From Dethiobacter sp. (GTDB taxonomy: Bacteria; Bacillota; Dethiobacteria; DTU022; UBA8154), in contig DYEO01000065.1 of NCBI GenBank assembly GCA_020725665.1, positions 1-64,000 on the forward strand: DNA of 64,000 nt, read 5' to 3'. This document shows, piece after piece, positions 9,301 through 17,461 of this stretch. Position numbers and translations under genes: made by a program. Numbering within the stretch: the stretch's first letter is position 1; the number at the start of each line of letters is the position of its first letter. Under the pieces are notes generated by a model. The model was not told the origin of the DNA, made no database searches, and saw only the letters and a list, made by a program, of their open reading frames with translations.

Positions 9301-10098
9301 ACCGCACTGCTGGCCGACCTTGCCCTGCTGCTGGGGAAAGTAGGGGCACCTCGCCAGGGGATCATTGACCTGCGGGGTCGTTGTAACGGACAGGGACTCT
9401 TCGATATGGGTGTTGCTGCCGGATATCTTCCCGGTTACCAGAAAATAGAGGATGAAAAAGTCCGGGAAAAATTCGCCCGTACCTGGCGGGCAGCATTGCC
9501 TGCTGCAGCCGGCAAGAATATGGATCAGATATTGCAGGGACTGGAAGAAGGATTGATTAAAGGAGTCTTTGTCTTTGGTGAAGATCCGCCACAGGCAGAG
9601 ATTGTGGAGAAGCTGGCCAAGGCTGAACTGATGGTAGTCCAGGACCTTTTCCTCACCGAGACGGCCCGTGTTGCCGATGTGGTTTTACCTGCGGTAAGTT
9701 TCGCCGAAACGGAAGGAAGTTATGTAAACAGCGAGAGACGGGTGCAAAAGGTAAATCCGGCTCTTCCCCCGCTGACCGGCCGGCAGAACTGGCAGGTTCT
9801 ACTTGGGCTGATGGAACAGATGGGCTATATCCAGAAACTGTCCTCACCGGCACAAATCTGGCAGGAGTTGACTGCCCTTGCCCCTGCTTTCAGTGGCATT
9901 GCGTATGATTCTCTGTATGATGCCCCATACTGGCCTGCAGATCAACCGGTATGCCAGATCGAGGCTATGCTTGCTGCCGTGGGTCGCCTGAAGTTCATTT
10001 TACCGTCGGGTGATATTCCCGCCTTTATTGAGAGGGAGTCAGCCGACAGTGTGGGGAAATGGTTCAAGGCATTTCTCTGGGAAAAAGGCCTGGCCTAG
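6376..10098 (+). CDS. Fused oxidoreductase: NuoG-like [2Fe-2S], GltD-like NAD(P)/FAD module, ferredoxin and molybdopterin-type domains
   Basis: This 1240-residue protein is built from several modules. A NuoG-like [2Fe-2S] domain comes first (cysteines near 36, 47, 50 and 64). A GltD/NfnB-like flavoprotein follows (GSGPAGMTAAYFLRRRG near 200; second dinucleotide site GGGNTAMDAA near 331; GDAVTGPGIAIEAVAAG near 475). Then come two [4Fe-4S] sites (CILCGLCVRTC near 613, CVACGQCVAVCP near 656) and a molybdopterin-oxidoreductase domain (CGYCGVGCSM near 692). The last domain lacks the active-site Cys or Sec of formate dehydrogenases: the region around GTDNLSSLNEP carries none, and there is no in-frame TGA. 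It may therefore be a structural electron conduit, as in NuoG. The ATG at 6376 follows AAAGGGGTTGAG. folD lies 51 bases downstream. A role in moving electrons between NAD(P)H and ferredoxin is inferred. Confidence 0.88.
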   Translation: MSCLRVNINGRELCGHGDQTILEVATANGIHIPTLCYSGDLEIYASCGLCLVEVKGMPRLLRACATKIADGMIIQTENEKIRKARKLALELILSDHRGDCRAPCVMACPANCDAQGYAALVANGQYKEALKLVKEFMPFPASIGRVCPAPCEEKCRRNLMEGPVSIRYFKRLVADLDIAGDDPYVPEVKPDTGKRIAVIGSGPAGMTAAYFLRRRGHAVTVFESLPEMGGMLRYGIPEYRLPKKVLDAEIRQILDLGVEAQTNVQLGEDFTIDYLFKSGFDAVYLAIGAQNSKTMGVNGEEMAGVLGGTEFLRAVMLNEKVDLGNRVAVIGGGNTAMDAARTAKRLGAEKVTVVYRRAREQMPAQAIEVIEAEEEGVEFYLLAAPVKIEGNGKVEKMVCQKMELGEPDASGRRSPKPIDEYFTLNVDTVIAAIGQDVDVACIEKDVKINRWRTIEAAEGTFLTNVPGVFAGGDAVTGPGIAIEAVAAGKRVAEVIDNYLQGKILPYRTHFNIVKEGLTAETFADKPRQDRVKMPVIEPEVRVKNFREIEQGLLPADAAKDAARCLECGCFDVFECKLRDYATRYDTKPERIIGEKHDYEQQIHPLIVRDPNKCILCGLCVRTCTEIIGVEALGLVNRGFDVFVSPSLDLPLEKTTCVACGQCVAVCPTGALMENMPFTKPAPWQLKHTITTCGYCGVGCSMQVETVGDKIARVVPVKGPVNEGVLCKKGRFGFEYINSGERLKAPLIREDGVLRETTWSDALLYIAKKAKSLKARYGGESLAVFAAPRYTNEESYLIQKFARAVLGTDNLSSLNEPANPLTAQIGMGASTNSFTEFNAADFILAVGVDFDDYPIAALQLRQAVEKGTALWFIHEGESKLGRYAKKCLQVKDGANTNFLSAMLILACKKGLVNREFVDKYTENYAELAALLEQRSVDELLQGSGLAKADIESLLEAYAAAKSPLLVLSNRNLSGEATALLADLALLLGKVGAPRQGIIDLRGRCNGQGLFDMGVAAGYLPGYQKIEDEKVREKFARTWRAALPAAAGKNMDQILQGLEEGLIKGVFVFGEDPPQAEIVEKLAKAELMVVQDLFLTETARVADVVLPAVSFAETEGSYVNSERRVQKVNPALPPLTGRQNWQVLLGLMEQMGYIQKLSSPAQIWQELTALAPAFSGIAYDSLYDAPYWPADQPVCQIEAMLAAVGRLKFILPSGDIPAFIERESADSVGKWFKAFLWEKGLA

Positions 10099-10149
10099 CA
10101 AACGGCATTTAATTACAATCATATTGAACCAAGTATAGGAGGTTAACCT

Positions 10150-11007
10150 ATGCCCGCCAAACTTATTAAGGGAGACGAGGTAGCAGCCCGCCTGCGGGAG
10201 GAGATGGCTGCTGAACTGGAGGACCTGTATGAGGAAACAGGCCGCGTTCCAGGTTTGGCGGTGATCATTGTGGGAGAAGAACCTGCCTCTCTCTCTTATG
10301 TAACAAATATAGAAAAATCTTGTGTGAGTCTCGGTTTCAATGTGCAGATTCATAGATTGCCTGTGGATGTTGCGGAAGGAGAATTGCGGCGGCTGATCGA
10401 CGAATTGAACTTCAACAGTAAAATTGATGGTATCATGGTGCAGTTACCCCTTCCGGAGCATCTCAACACGCATGTTATTTTGGAAGCCCTTGATCCGGAG
10501 AAGGATGTGGACGGGGCCCACCCCGTGAACATGGGTAAGTTGTTCAGTGACGAGAAAGGGTACATTCCTTCAACTGCCCATTCCATTATGCGTATGATCG
10601 AGTTTACCCGCCAACCTTTGTACGGTAAATCGGCGGTACTGATTGGACGCAGTAATATCGTGGGCAAGCCGCTTTCTTTGCTGATGCTGCGGCGGAACGC
10701 TTCTCTGACGATCTGTCATTCTTATACAGAAGATCTACCGGCGATTTGCCGTGAGGCGGATATTCTCGTGGCAGCGATTGGCAAGCCCGGTTATGTTAAG
10801 GGAGACTGGATAAAACCGGGAGCTATCGTCATCGATGTGGGCGTGACACAGATTGATGGTAAAATGGTGGGGGACGTTGATTTTGCTGCGGCAAGGAGCG
10901 TAGCGGGGTGGATCTCTCCTGTTCCCGGAGGGGTTGGTCCTATTACCATCACCATGCTCAAATGGAGTACTCTGGAAGCTTTTAAAAAAAGGATCGCCGG
11001 GCTGTAA
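10150..11007 (+). CDS. folD: FolD-family methylene-THF dehydrogenase/cyclohydrolase with altered catalytic lysine
   Basis: This 285-residue protein is FolD-like from end to end, with VIIVGEEPAS, GIMVQLPLP, KDVDGAHPVN, GRSNIVGKP and SPVPGGVGPITITML. FolD oxidises 5,10-methylene-THF to methenyl-THF with NAD(P)+ and hydrolyses it to 10-formyl-THF. The conserved Tyr is present (SYVTN), but the position of the catalytic Lys four residues later (E. coli Lys54) is Ile, in SYVTNIEKSC. The Gln and Asp of the active site are kept. In studied FolD proteins this Lys matters most for the cyclohydrolase step, so a dehydrogenase-biased enzyme is possible. GGAGG precedes the ATG at 10150. Confidence 0.9.
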   Translation: MPAKLIKGDEVAARLREEMAAELEDLYEETGRVPGLAVIIVGEEPASLSYVTNIEKSCVSLGFNVQIHRLPVDVAEGELRRLIDELNFNSKIDGIMVQLPLPEHLNTHVILEALDPEKDVDGAHPVNMGKLFSDEKGYIPSTAHSIMRMIEFTRQPLYGKSAVLIGRSNIVGKPLSLLMLRRNASLTICHSYTEDLPAICREADILVAAIGKPGYVKGDWIKPGAIVIDVGVTQIDGKMVGDVDFAAARSVAGWISPVPGGVGPITITMLKWSTLEAFKKRIAGL

Positions 11008-11073
11008 GGCGACTCCCTGGGTCAGCATAAATTTTGCGCCGCCGCGGGATTAAGGCGATATGGGGGGTTGGAT

Positions 11074-11916
11074 ATGTCGGCTCAGATAATTAACGGAGAA
11101 CAAGTTGCCAGGGATTTACGCAGGCAGCTAAAAGAGGAAGTAGCACTTCTAAAACAGGAAAAAGGGATTACCCCGGGACTGGTAATCATCGTGGTCAAGA
11201 GCCCCTTTGCCCGCGTGCATGTGGCACGCCTGAAGGAACGGACCTGTCAGCAATTGGGAATCAAATGCCAGGTTATTTACCTTCCGGAAACCACAACGGA
11301 TGAAGAAATAATATACCGGATTGAACGTCTCAATAATGACAAAAGCGTTCACGGTATTAACATTCATCCTCTGACTCCCCATTTAAGCCATACCCTTATC
11401 TCTCAGCAGGTGGATCCGGCCAAGGACGTGGAGGGGCTGCACTTTCTAAACATGGGAGATTTCCTGATTGGCCGTTACCGCATGGTTCCTTTCGTAGCCA
11501 AGGGTGTAATGAAACTGATTGAATCAACGGGCATACAGCTGGCAGGGAAACGGGCTGTGGTGGTCGGCCGCAGCCAGCTTGTGGGCAAACCACTGGCTTT
11601 CCTGCTTTTAGAGAAAAACGCCACGGTTAGCATCTGCCATTCTGTAACCACCGATCTTGCTTCATATACAAGGTGGGCTGACTTGCTTGTTGTAGCAGCC
11701 GGTAAACCCAGGACCATTAATAGCAGAATGGTTAAAGAGGGAGCCGTTGTTGTGGATGTGGGTGTTAATCAAGTGGGTTCCCGGCTGATCGGGGATGTGG
11801 ATTATGAGGAAGTTAAAAACATTGCCAGCTGGATCACACCGGTTCCCGGAGGAGTTGGGCCGGTAACGATTGCCATGTTGTTGGATAATCTGATCAAGGC
11901 TGCCAGGTACGCATGA
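11074..11916 (+). CDS. Divergent second FolD paralogue
   Basis: This 280-residue protein shares the FolD fold with its upstream neighbour: GRSQLVGKPLAFLLLEKNATVSICHS, VVVDVGVN, and TPVPGGVGPVTIAML near the C-terminus. The folate-site residues are changed. The Tyr of YVxxK is His or Val depending on alignment (ARVHVARLKERTC has one extra residue). The Gln of VQLPLP is His (NIHPLTP). The Asp of DVDG is Glu (DVEGLHF). The cofactor-binding half is better kept than the folate half. It may be a cyclohydrolase specialist, a partner subunit or a protein with another substrate. The ATG at 11074 is preferred over the TTG at 11068; its stop overlaps the xseA start (ATGA). Confidence 0.82.
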   Translation: MSAQIINGEQVARDLRRQLKEEVALLKQEKGITPGLVIIVVKSPFARVHVARLKERTCQQLGIKCQVIYLPETTTDEEIIYRIERLNNDKSVHGINIHPLTPHLSHTLISQQVDPAKDVEGLHFLNMGDFLIGRYRMVPFVAKGVMKLIESTGIQLAGKRAVVVGRSQLVGKPLAFLLLEKNATVSICHSVTTDLASYTRWADLLVVAAGKPRTINSRMVKEGAVVVDVGVNQVGSRLIGDVDYEEVKNIASWITPVPGGVGPVTIAMLLDNLIKAARYA

Positions 11917-13154
11917 GCGAAAGACAGGTTTTTACTGTAACCCAGTTGAGCCAGTACCTTAAAAACCTTTTTTGGAAGGATAACCATTTACAAAACCTGT
12001 GGGTAAGTGGGGAGATATCAAATTATAAATGCCACAGTCCTTCCGGGCATATCTATTTTACCCTGAAAGATGAGCAGAGCGTGTTACGCTCTGTCTTCTT
12101 TCGCAGCAAGAATATATCGTTAAAATTCGTTCCTGCTGAAGGAATGAAGGTTATTGCCCGCGGCAGCATATCGCTTTATGAGCGCAGCGGGTATTATCAG
12201 CTTTACGTGGAGGAATTGGAACCGGAGGGTTTGGGAGCCCTTTTCCTGGCTTATGAACAATTAAAAGATAAGTTAGTGAAGCAGGGACTTTTCGATGAAC
12301 GATATAAAAAGCCCCTGCCCCGTATTCCCCAAAAAATAGGGCTGATCACATCTCCTTCCGGCGCAGCGGTCAGGGATTTTCTCACAACCCTGCAGCGCAG
12401 GTTTCCCTGTGTGCAGGTATTACTTTACCCGGTAGCGGTGCAGGGTAGAGAGGCGCCGCAGCAGATTTGCTGCGCCCTCAAGGAGCTGGACTGCCTTGGC
12501 GACCTCGATGTAATAGTGATCACCCGGGGGGGTGGATCCCTGGAAGAACTGTGGTGCTTTAACGATGAAGAGGTGGCCCGCGCCATTTTTGCCATGTGTA
12601 CTCCGGTGGTAAGCGCCATCGGACACGAAACCGATTACACCATTGCTGATTTTGTGGCGGACCGGCGGGCCTCCACTCCTACTGCAGCAGCAGAATTAAT
12701 CGCTCCGGAGAAAGGGGAGCTGCTGCGTTACCTGCACATGCAGGAGCAGCTTATGGGCAGTATATTGTTAAACAGCCTGCAAAAAAAGAGATCCAGGATG
12801 GAATTTTTTGTTTCTGCCGCCGCCCTCAGGCATCCCCGGGAAAAGATTAATCTGGGCAACCAGCGGGTGGATGAGCTGTGGCCGCGCCTGAAACGGGCCA
12901 CCGCTTATACCGTGCAGTTGAAAAAAAGGAGCCTGGAGAGCCATACGGAGAGACTGGATGCACTGAGTCCCTTGAAAGTGCTTGAGCGCGGCTATACCCT
13001 TGTTTTTGACCGGGAGGACCGGCCTCTCAAGTCTGTTGGCAGTTTACTGGAGGGACAGGAGATAAGAGTTTCTTTTTACGATGGCGACGCTTACTGTAAT
13101 GTGCATAAAGTGAGCAGGAAAGAAGAGGATATACCATGCCGGCAAAAAAATTGA
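11913..13154 (+). CDS. xseA: Exodeoxyribonuclease VII large subunit
   Basis: This 413-residue protein has an N-terminal OB fold (FTVTQLSQYLKNLFWKD ... LWVSGEISNYKCHSPSGHIYFTLKDE). The catalytic exonuclease VII domain follows (KIGLITSPSGAAVRDF, VIVITRGGGSLEELWCFNDE, SAIGHETDYTIADFVADRRASTPTAAAE). With XseB it degrades single-stranded DNA in both directions. Its ATG overlaps the stop of the second folD by four bases, and xseB begins inside its 3' end, so the three are translationally coupled. Confidence 0.96.
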   Translation: MSERQVFTVTQLSQYLKNLFWKDNHLQNLWVSGEISNYKCHSPSGHIYFTLKDEQSVLRSVFFRSKNISLKFVPAEGMKVIARGSISLYERSGYYQLYVEELEPEGLGALFLAYEQLKDKLVKQGLFDERYKKPLPRIPQKIGLITSPSGAAVRDFLTTLQRRFPCVQVLLYPVAVQGREAPQQICCALKELDCLGDLDVIVITRGGGSLEELWCFNDEEVARAIFAMCTPVVSAIGHETDYTIADFVADRRASTPTAAAELIAPEKGELLRYLHMQEQLMGSILLNSLQKKRSRMEFFVSAAALRHPREKINLGNQRVDELWPRLKRATAYTVQLKKRSLESHTERLDALSPLKVLERGYTLVFDREDRPLKSVGSLLEGQEIRVSFYDGDAYCNVHKVSRKEEDIPCRQKN

Positions 13155-13357
13155 CATTTGAAGAGGCGCTGGAAAGGCTGGAGAAAATAATCGCCGACCT
13201 GGAAAAAGGGGGCCTCTCCCTGGAAGAATCCCTGGACAAATTCCGGGAGGGGATGGAGCTTACGCGCCATTGCCGCAAGCTGCTGGCCGATGCGGAATAC
13301 CGCATCGAGATGATCCTGCAAGACGGGGAGACAAGTGAATTTAAACAGCAGGATTGA
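13136..13357 (+). CDS. xseB: Exodeoxyribonuclease VII small subunit
   Basis: This 73-residue protein matches XseB, with LTFEEALERLEKIIADLEKGGLSLEESLDKFREGMEL, a pair of helices that binds the large subunit. It starts within the last 19 bases of xseA, behind AAGAAGAGG. Confidence 0.94.
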   Translation: MPAKKLTFEEALERLEKIIADLEKGGLSLEESLDKFREGMELTRHCRKLLADAEYRIEMILQDGETSEFKQQD

Positions 13358-13409
13358 CGGCAGGGAGAGTACGCTGCAGTTTTAGGAGGAAAAGAGGAGG
13401 GAACGGTTT

Positions 13410-14327
13410 TTGCATTTTACCCGTTTATGGGAAGAAATAACGGACCTCGTTGACAGGGCCCTTGATTCGTTTCTGCCGGGGGCAGAGGAATTTCCCCGTA
13501 CAATTCACGAAGCAATGCGCTACAGTGTTTTTGCCGGGGGAAAACGGATCAGACCGCTGCTCTTGATTTTGACAACCAAACTTTTTAGCGAAGAGTGGAG
13601 GCGATCCTTACCGGTCGCCTGTGCTTTGGAACTTATCCATACCTATTCGCTCATTCATGACGATCTGCCGGCCATGGATAATGATGATTACCGCCGCGGC
13701 AAACCGACAGCCCACCGTTTGTTCGGTGAGGCCATGGCCATACTCGCCGGAGATGCCCTCCTTACGCTGGCATTTGCCCTGCTCTGCGGGCAGGAAGATC
13801 AAAACAACGAGTATTACACAGCTTACAGGAGAGAAGTGCCGCCTGCGGTCAAGCTGCAAATCATTGGCGAGATGGCCGGGGCCTCCGGAGTGAGAGGCAT
13901 GATCGCCGGCCAGGTTCTTGACCTGGAAGCTGAAGGGCAAACTGTCGCAGTGGAGATGCTTAATGATATCAATGCGCGTAAAACTGGAGCATTAATCGTC
14001 GCTGCTGTACGCAGCGGCGCCCTGCTGGGCGAAGCCCCGGCAGGCGAGATGCAGTTGCTTAGCGATTACGCATCCCTGTTGGGGAGAGGTTTTCAGATTG
14101 TGGATGATCTCCTGGACGTTGAAGGAAATGAAAAGAAAATGGGTAAGCAAAAGGGCATGGATAAAAAAAGGAATAAGGCTACCGTTGTTTCTCTTTACGG
14201 TGTAGCGGAGGCAAAGAAGCTGCGCGATAACCTCTACGCAGAGGCTTTGGCGGAGCTTTTTCCCTTTGGTAAAAAAGCTGATGCGCTACGTAAACTTACC
14301 CGCTTTGTTTTTTATCGGGACTATTAA
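13410..14327 (+). CDS. ispA: Farnesyl diphosphate synthase
   Basis: This 305-residue trans-prenyltransferase has the first aspartate-rich motif IHDDLPAMDNDDYRRG and the second GFQIVDDLLDVEG. The short KQKGMDKKRNKATVVSLYG loop is typical of bacterial FPP synthases. It condenses IPP with DMAPP and GPP to make farnesyl diphosphate. The start is TTG at 13410, with AGGAGGAAAAGAGGAGGG upstream. It precedes OLE RNA, oapA and dxs, which is the standard OLE neighbourhood and links the locus to isoprenoid synthesis. Confidence 0.93.
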   Translation: MHFTRLWEEITDLVDRALDSFLPGAEEFPRTIHEAMRYSVFAGGKRIRPLLLILTTKLFSEEWRRSLPVACALELIHTYSLIHDDLPAMDNDDYRRGKPTAHRLFGEAMAILAGDALLTLAFALLCGQEDQNNEYYTAYRREVPPAVKLQIIGEMAGASGVRGMIAGQVLDLEAEGQTVAVEMLNDINARKTGALIVAAVRSGALLGEAPAGEMQLLSDYASLLGRGFQIVDDLLDVEGNEKKMGKQKGMDKKRNKATVVSLYGVAEAKKLRDNLYAEALAELFPFGKKADALRKLTRFVFYRDY

Positions 14328-14333
14328 TGCGGC

Positions 14334-14362
14334 TTGAGCAGATCATGTCGATATGTTATAAT
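14334..14362 (+). promoter_or_regulatory. Promoter of the OLE RNA
   Basis: TTGAGC (14334-14339) is followed after exactly 17 bases by TATAAT (14357-14362). Transcription would begin near 14369, which coincides with the 5' strand of the long terminal stem of the RNA. This is one of the best vegetative promoters in the window. Confidence 0.8.
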
Positions 14363-14367
14363 TCAGA

Positions 14368-14943
14368 AGGGGACATAGGTGGTGCAGTATCCTAGTTAGT
14401 GCAAGCGTTTCTGAAGGCGGGCCTAAAAATCCGTCCAAAGGCACATCGATGAAGTTCCTGGTGCCGGCTGCCGAAGCCCAGTTGGGGGTCGGTGCTGGGG
14501 GTTAAGAAGGATGGGGCGATCTACAAAGGCATGTAGGCGTTGACCCTGCCTTCGCGGAGACCTAACGCGGTGGTGCATTGTCGAAAGGTAAGCACTACTG
14601 CCTGGGCTAGAACCTGTGTGCGGCAAAAACTGTGCACAGCGTAGCCTGCCTTGAGTGGTTCTGGGGGAGAAAGGTACTTACCTTGGGAAACCATGGCTGC
14701 AAAAGAGGCTAGGAAATGATGTTGTGCTATAGAGGAAAACTCCTAGGCTGTTCCACCGCATGGAGACTTTATGGGGATTAAAGTGTGGTCTTAGTGGTAA
14801 TCCAGCCCTGCAGATGGCAACGCTGCAGATTTGCTCTCAAAGGGAAACCGCCGGCCCGGTGACGGGCGGTGGGCAATTGGGAAATCCTGCTGGACCTCAA
14901 GCCGCAAAGTTTACCCATAATTGTTACCACCTGTGTCCTTTTC
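14368..14943 (+). ncRNA. ole: OLE RNA (ornate, large, extremophilic)
   Basis: About 575 bases without a credible gene lie between ispA and oapA, exactly where OLE RNA is found in Bacillus halodurans and many Clostridia. The two ends pair as a long closing stem: GGACATAGGTGGT (14371-14383) with ACCACCTGTGTCC (14926-14938), with one G-U pair, extendable to 14366 and 14943. A 10-bp stem with a GUGA tetraloop lies at 14848-14872. The start of transcription predicted from the promoter falls at the stem. OLE RNA forms a membrane ribonucleoprotein complex with OapA and other proteins and has been linked to alcohol, cold, magnesium and carbon-source stress. No terminator is obvious before oapA, so the 3' end may be produced by processing. 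Short reading frames on both strands here have no coding character. Confidence 0.9.
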
Positions 14944-14961
14944 CTGTTAAGAGGTGTTGGT

Positions 14962-15552
14962 TTGTCCAAGAACAGCCGGGTCCGTACGCGACAAAAGGGA
15001 AGAACGACTCGCTGGGCGATTATTGCCGGTATCTGGACTTTTTTTTTAGCGCTGATCTTTGCTCTTGTAATGCGCTTTCTACTGCACACCATCCAGTCTA
15101 TTATCTTATCTTTTGCCATTTTATTGATCATAATATTTATTGGCATTGTCTTTGATATGGTTGGCATGGCTGTAACAGCTGCCGAAGAGAAACCCTTTCA
15201 TGCCAAAGCGGCCAAAAAAATATCCGGGGCCAAACAAGCTATCTACCTGGTGCGCAATGCTGACAAGGTGTCCAGTTTTTGTAACGATGTGATCGGAGAT
15301 ATCAGCGGTGTGGCCAGTGGCGTGGCCGGTACGGTGATTATCATTAATCTGGTTATGGTCAAACCGGGGTTGAGTGAACTTTATTTGAGCATTTTTTTGA
15401 CCGCGATTATCTCTGCACTTACGGTCGGAGGTAAAGCCGTGGGTAAAGCAATGGCGATCAACAGGCCAACTGATGTTGTTTTTTTTATAGCCCAGTTTTT
15501 AACAGGTCTTGAACGACTGACCCTGGGGAAAAAGAGAGTAAGGACAAAGTAG
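14962..15552 (+). CDS. oapA: OLE-associated protein OapA
   Basis: This 196-residue membrane protein has four predicted helices (about residues 21-41, 45-65, 118-140 and 147-165). The conserved IVFDMVGMAVTAAEEKPFHA segment, with its acidic and His residues, follows the second helix. OapA binds OLE RNA and holds it at the membrane. The TTG at 14962 is chosen because AAGAGGTG ends six bases upstream and because a start further upstream would lie inside the RNA. The start is only 18 bases past the closing stem of OLE RNA. Confidence 0.88.
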   Translation: MSKNSRVRTRQKGRTTRWAIIAGIWTFFLALIFALVMRFLLHTIQSIILSFAILLIIIFIGIVFDMVGMAVTAAEEKPFHAKAAKKISGAKQAIYLVRNADKVSSFCNDVIGDISGVASGVAGTVIIINLVMVKPGLSELYLSIFLTAIISALTVGGKAVGKAMAINRPTDVVFFIAQFLTGLERLTLGKKRVRTK

Positions 15553-15571
15553 CAAAGTGGGGTACATAAGC

Positions 15572-17461
15572 ATGGTATTGGAAAATATTAATAGCCCCAT
15601 TGATCTAAAGAAATTAAGATACGGGGAACTGCTCCAACTATCCCGGGAAATCAGAGAATTGATCCTTTCGGTTGTTTGCCGGAGAGGAGGTCATTTGGCC
15701 GCCAGCCTGGGTGTGGTGGAGTTAAGTATTGCGCTGCATCGTGTTTTTAATACTCCGCAGGACAAGATCATCTGGGATGTAGGCCACCAGTGTTATGCCC
15801 ACAAGATTTTAACCGGCCGCCGGGAGCGTTTTCCCACGTTGCGCACCGCAGATGGCATCAGCGGTTTTCCGCGGCGACAGGAAAGTCCTTATGACTCTTT
15901 TAATGTGGGTCACAGCAGCACCTCTTTATCATCCGCCCTTGGCATGGCCCTGGCCCGGGACCTGTGCGGGGAAAAATTCAAGGTGGTAGCGGTAATCGGC
16001 GACGGCGCCTTAACCGGTGGTATGGCCCTGGAAGCCCTTAACCACGCCGGTTCTCGCCACAGCGATCTCCTTGTTATTCTGAATGACAACGAGATGTCCA
16101 TTGAACAGAATGTGGGTGGGCTACCTTCATACCTGACACGCCTGCGCAGCGACCCCATGTATTCACGCTTTAAAGAGGAGATAGAATCTGTAATCGGCCA
16201 TATACCGGCCATCGGCAAGGCAATGGTACGTTCAGTGGAACGGCTTAAGGACGGAGTAAAATATCTGCTGGTACCGGGGATTCTCTTTGAAGAGCTGGGT
16301 TTTAAGTATCTCGGCCCCATCGACGGGCACAATATTCTCCGCATGGAAGGGATGTTACGCCAGGCCAGGGATTTAAAGGGACCGGTATTGTTGCATGTAC
16401 TCACACAAAAGGGGAAAGGCTACCGCTTTGCCGAGGAACAGCCCTGTCTCTTTCATGGCATCGGCCCCTTTGAGCGGGAGACGGGACAAACGAATAGTGA
16501 TCCCCAGGCAAAGCCCGGTTATAGCCAAATATTCGGGAAAACGATCGTGGAATTGGCGGCTCAAAATGAAAATATTGTAGCTATTACTGCTGCTATGGGA
16601 ACGGGAACAGGTCTGGAACAATTTTCCCGGAGATGGCCGGAGCGGTTTTTTGATGTGGGTATTGCGGAGCAACATGCGGTAACGATGGCTGCCGGCCTGG
16701 CTGCCGGCGGTTTCCGGCCGGTGGTGGCAATCTACAGTACATTTTTGCAGCGGGCGTACGACCAGATTCTGCACGATGTCTGTTTGCAAAACCTGCCGGT
16801 TACTTTTATAATCGACAGGGCCGGCCTCATCGGTGAAGACGGAGAGACGCATAACGGACTCTACGATATAGCTTTTTTGCGCAACTTCCCCAATATTATG
16901 CTGATGGCTCCCGGTAACGGTGCAGAACTGGTGGCCATGCTTAAAGCGGCCATTTCGTTTAATGGACCGGCGGCTATTCGTTTTCCCCGGGCCGGAGCCG
17001 AAGAGCCCATTGCTCCGCCGGCGGGGGTGCTTACCCCGGGTAAAGGCAAGCTGTTACTGGAGGGGGATGACCTCCTCATCCTGGCTGCCGGCTCTATGGT
17101 AAGTCCTGCACTGCAGGCCGGTAAATTGCTCCGGCAGGAGGGGATTAACTGTGCTGTGATTAACCCTCTCTTTATCCAACCCCTAGACCGGGACCTGCTC
17201 TGCACATGGGCCAAGCGCTGCGGAAAGGTTTTAACCGTGGAGGAGCATGTTACGGGAGGGGGCTTTGGCAGCGCAGTCCTGGAGATGCTTGCGCATGAGA
17301 ATATTGTCGGTGTGCGTGTCCGCTGTCTGGGATTGCCCCATCCCTTGACCGGACAGGATAAACGTGATAGCCTGCTGGAGCGTTACGGCCTGACAGGAGA
17401 GGGAATTGCACGTGAAGGCCTCAGGCTCTGCGCCGGGGGTATACGGCAAACGGTAATATAG
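15572..17461 (+). CDS. dxs: 1-Deoxy-D-xylulose-5-phosphate synthase
   Basis: This 629-residue thiamine-diphosphate enzyme makes DXP from pyruvate and glyceraldehyde 3-phosphate, the first step of the MEP isoprenoid pathway. It shows IIWDVGHQCYAHKILTGRR, FNVGHSSTSLSSALGMA, the ThDP motif GDGALTGGMALEALNHAG ... NDNEMSI, and the C-terminal transketolase half (VGIAEQHAVTMAAGLA). The ATG at 15572 is preferred over the GTG at 15557. It follows oapA by 19 bases and abuts tlyA. Confidence 0.96.
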   Translation: MVLENINSPIDLKKLRYGELLQLSREIRELILSVVCRRGGHLAASLGVVELSIALHRVFNTPQDKIIWDVGHQCYAHKILTGRRERFPTLRTADGISGFPRRQESPYDSFNVGHSSTSLSSALGMALARDLCGEKFKVVAVIGDGALTGGMALEALNHAGSRHSDLLVILNDNEMSIEQNVGGLPSYLTRLRSDPMYSRFKEEIESVIGHIPAIGKAMVRSVERLKDGVKYLLVPGILFEELGFKYLGPIDGHNILRMEGMLRQARDLKGPVLLHVLTQKGKGYRFAEEQPCLFHGIGPFERETGQTNSDPQAKPGYSQIFGKTIVELAAQNENIVAITAAMGTGTGLEQFSRRWPERFFDVGIAEQHAVTMAAGLAAGGFRPVVAIYSTFLQRAYDQILHDVCLQNLPVTFIIDRAGLIGEDGETHNGLYDIAFLRNFPNIMLMAPGNGAELVAMLKAAISFNGPAAIRFPRAGAEEPIAPPAGVLTPGKGKLLLEGDDLLILAAGSMVSPALQAGKLLRQEGINCAVINPLFIQPLDRDLLCTWAKRCGKVLTVEEHVTGGGFGSAVLEMLAHENIVGVRVRCLGLPHPLTGQDKRDSLLERYGLTGEGIAREGLRLCAGGIRQTVI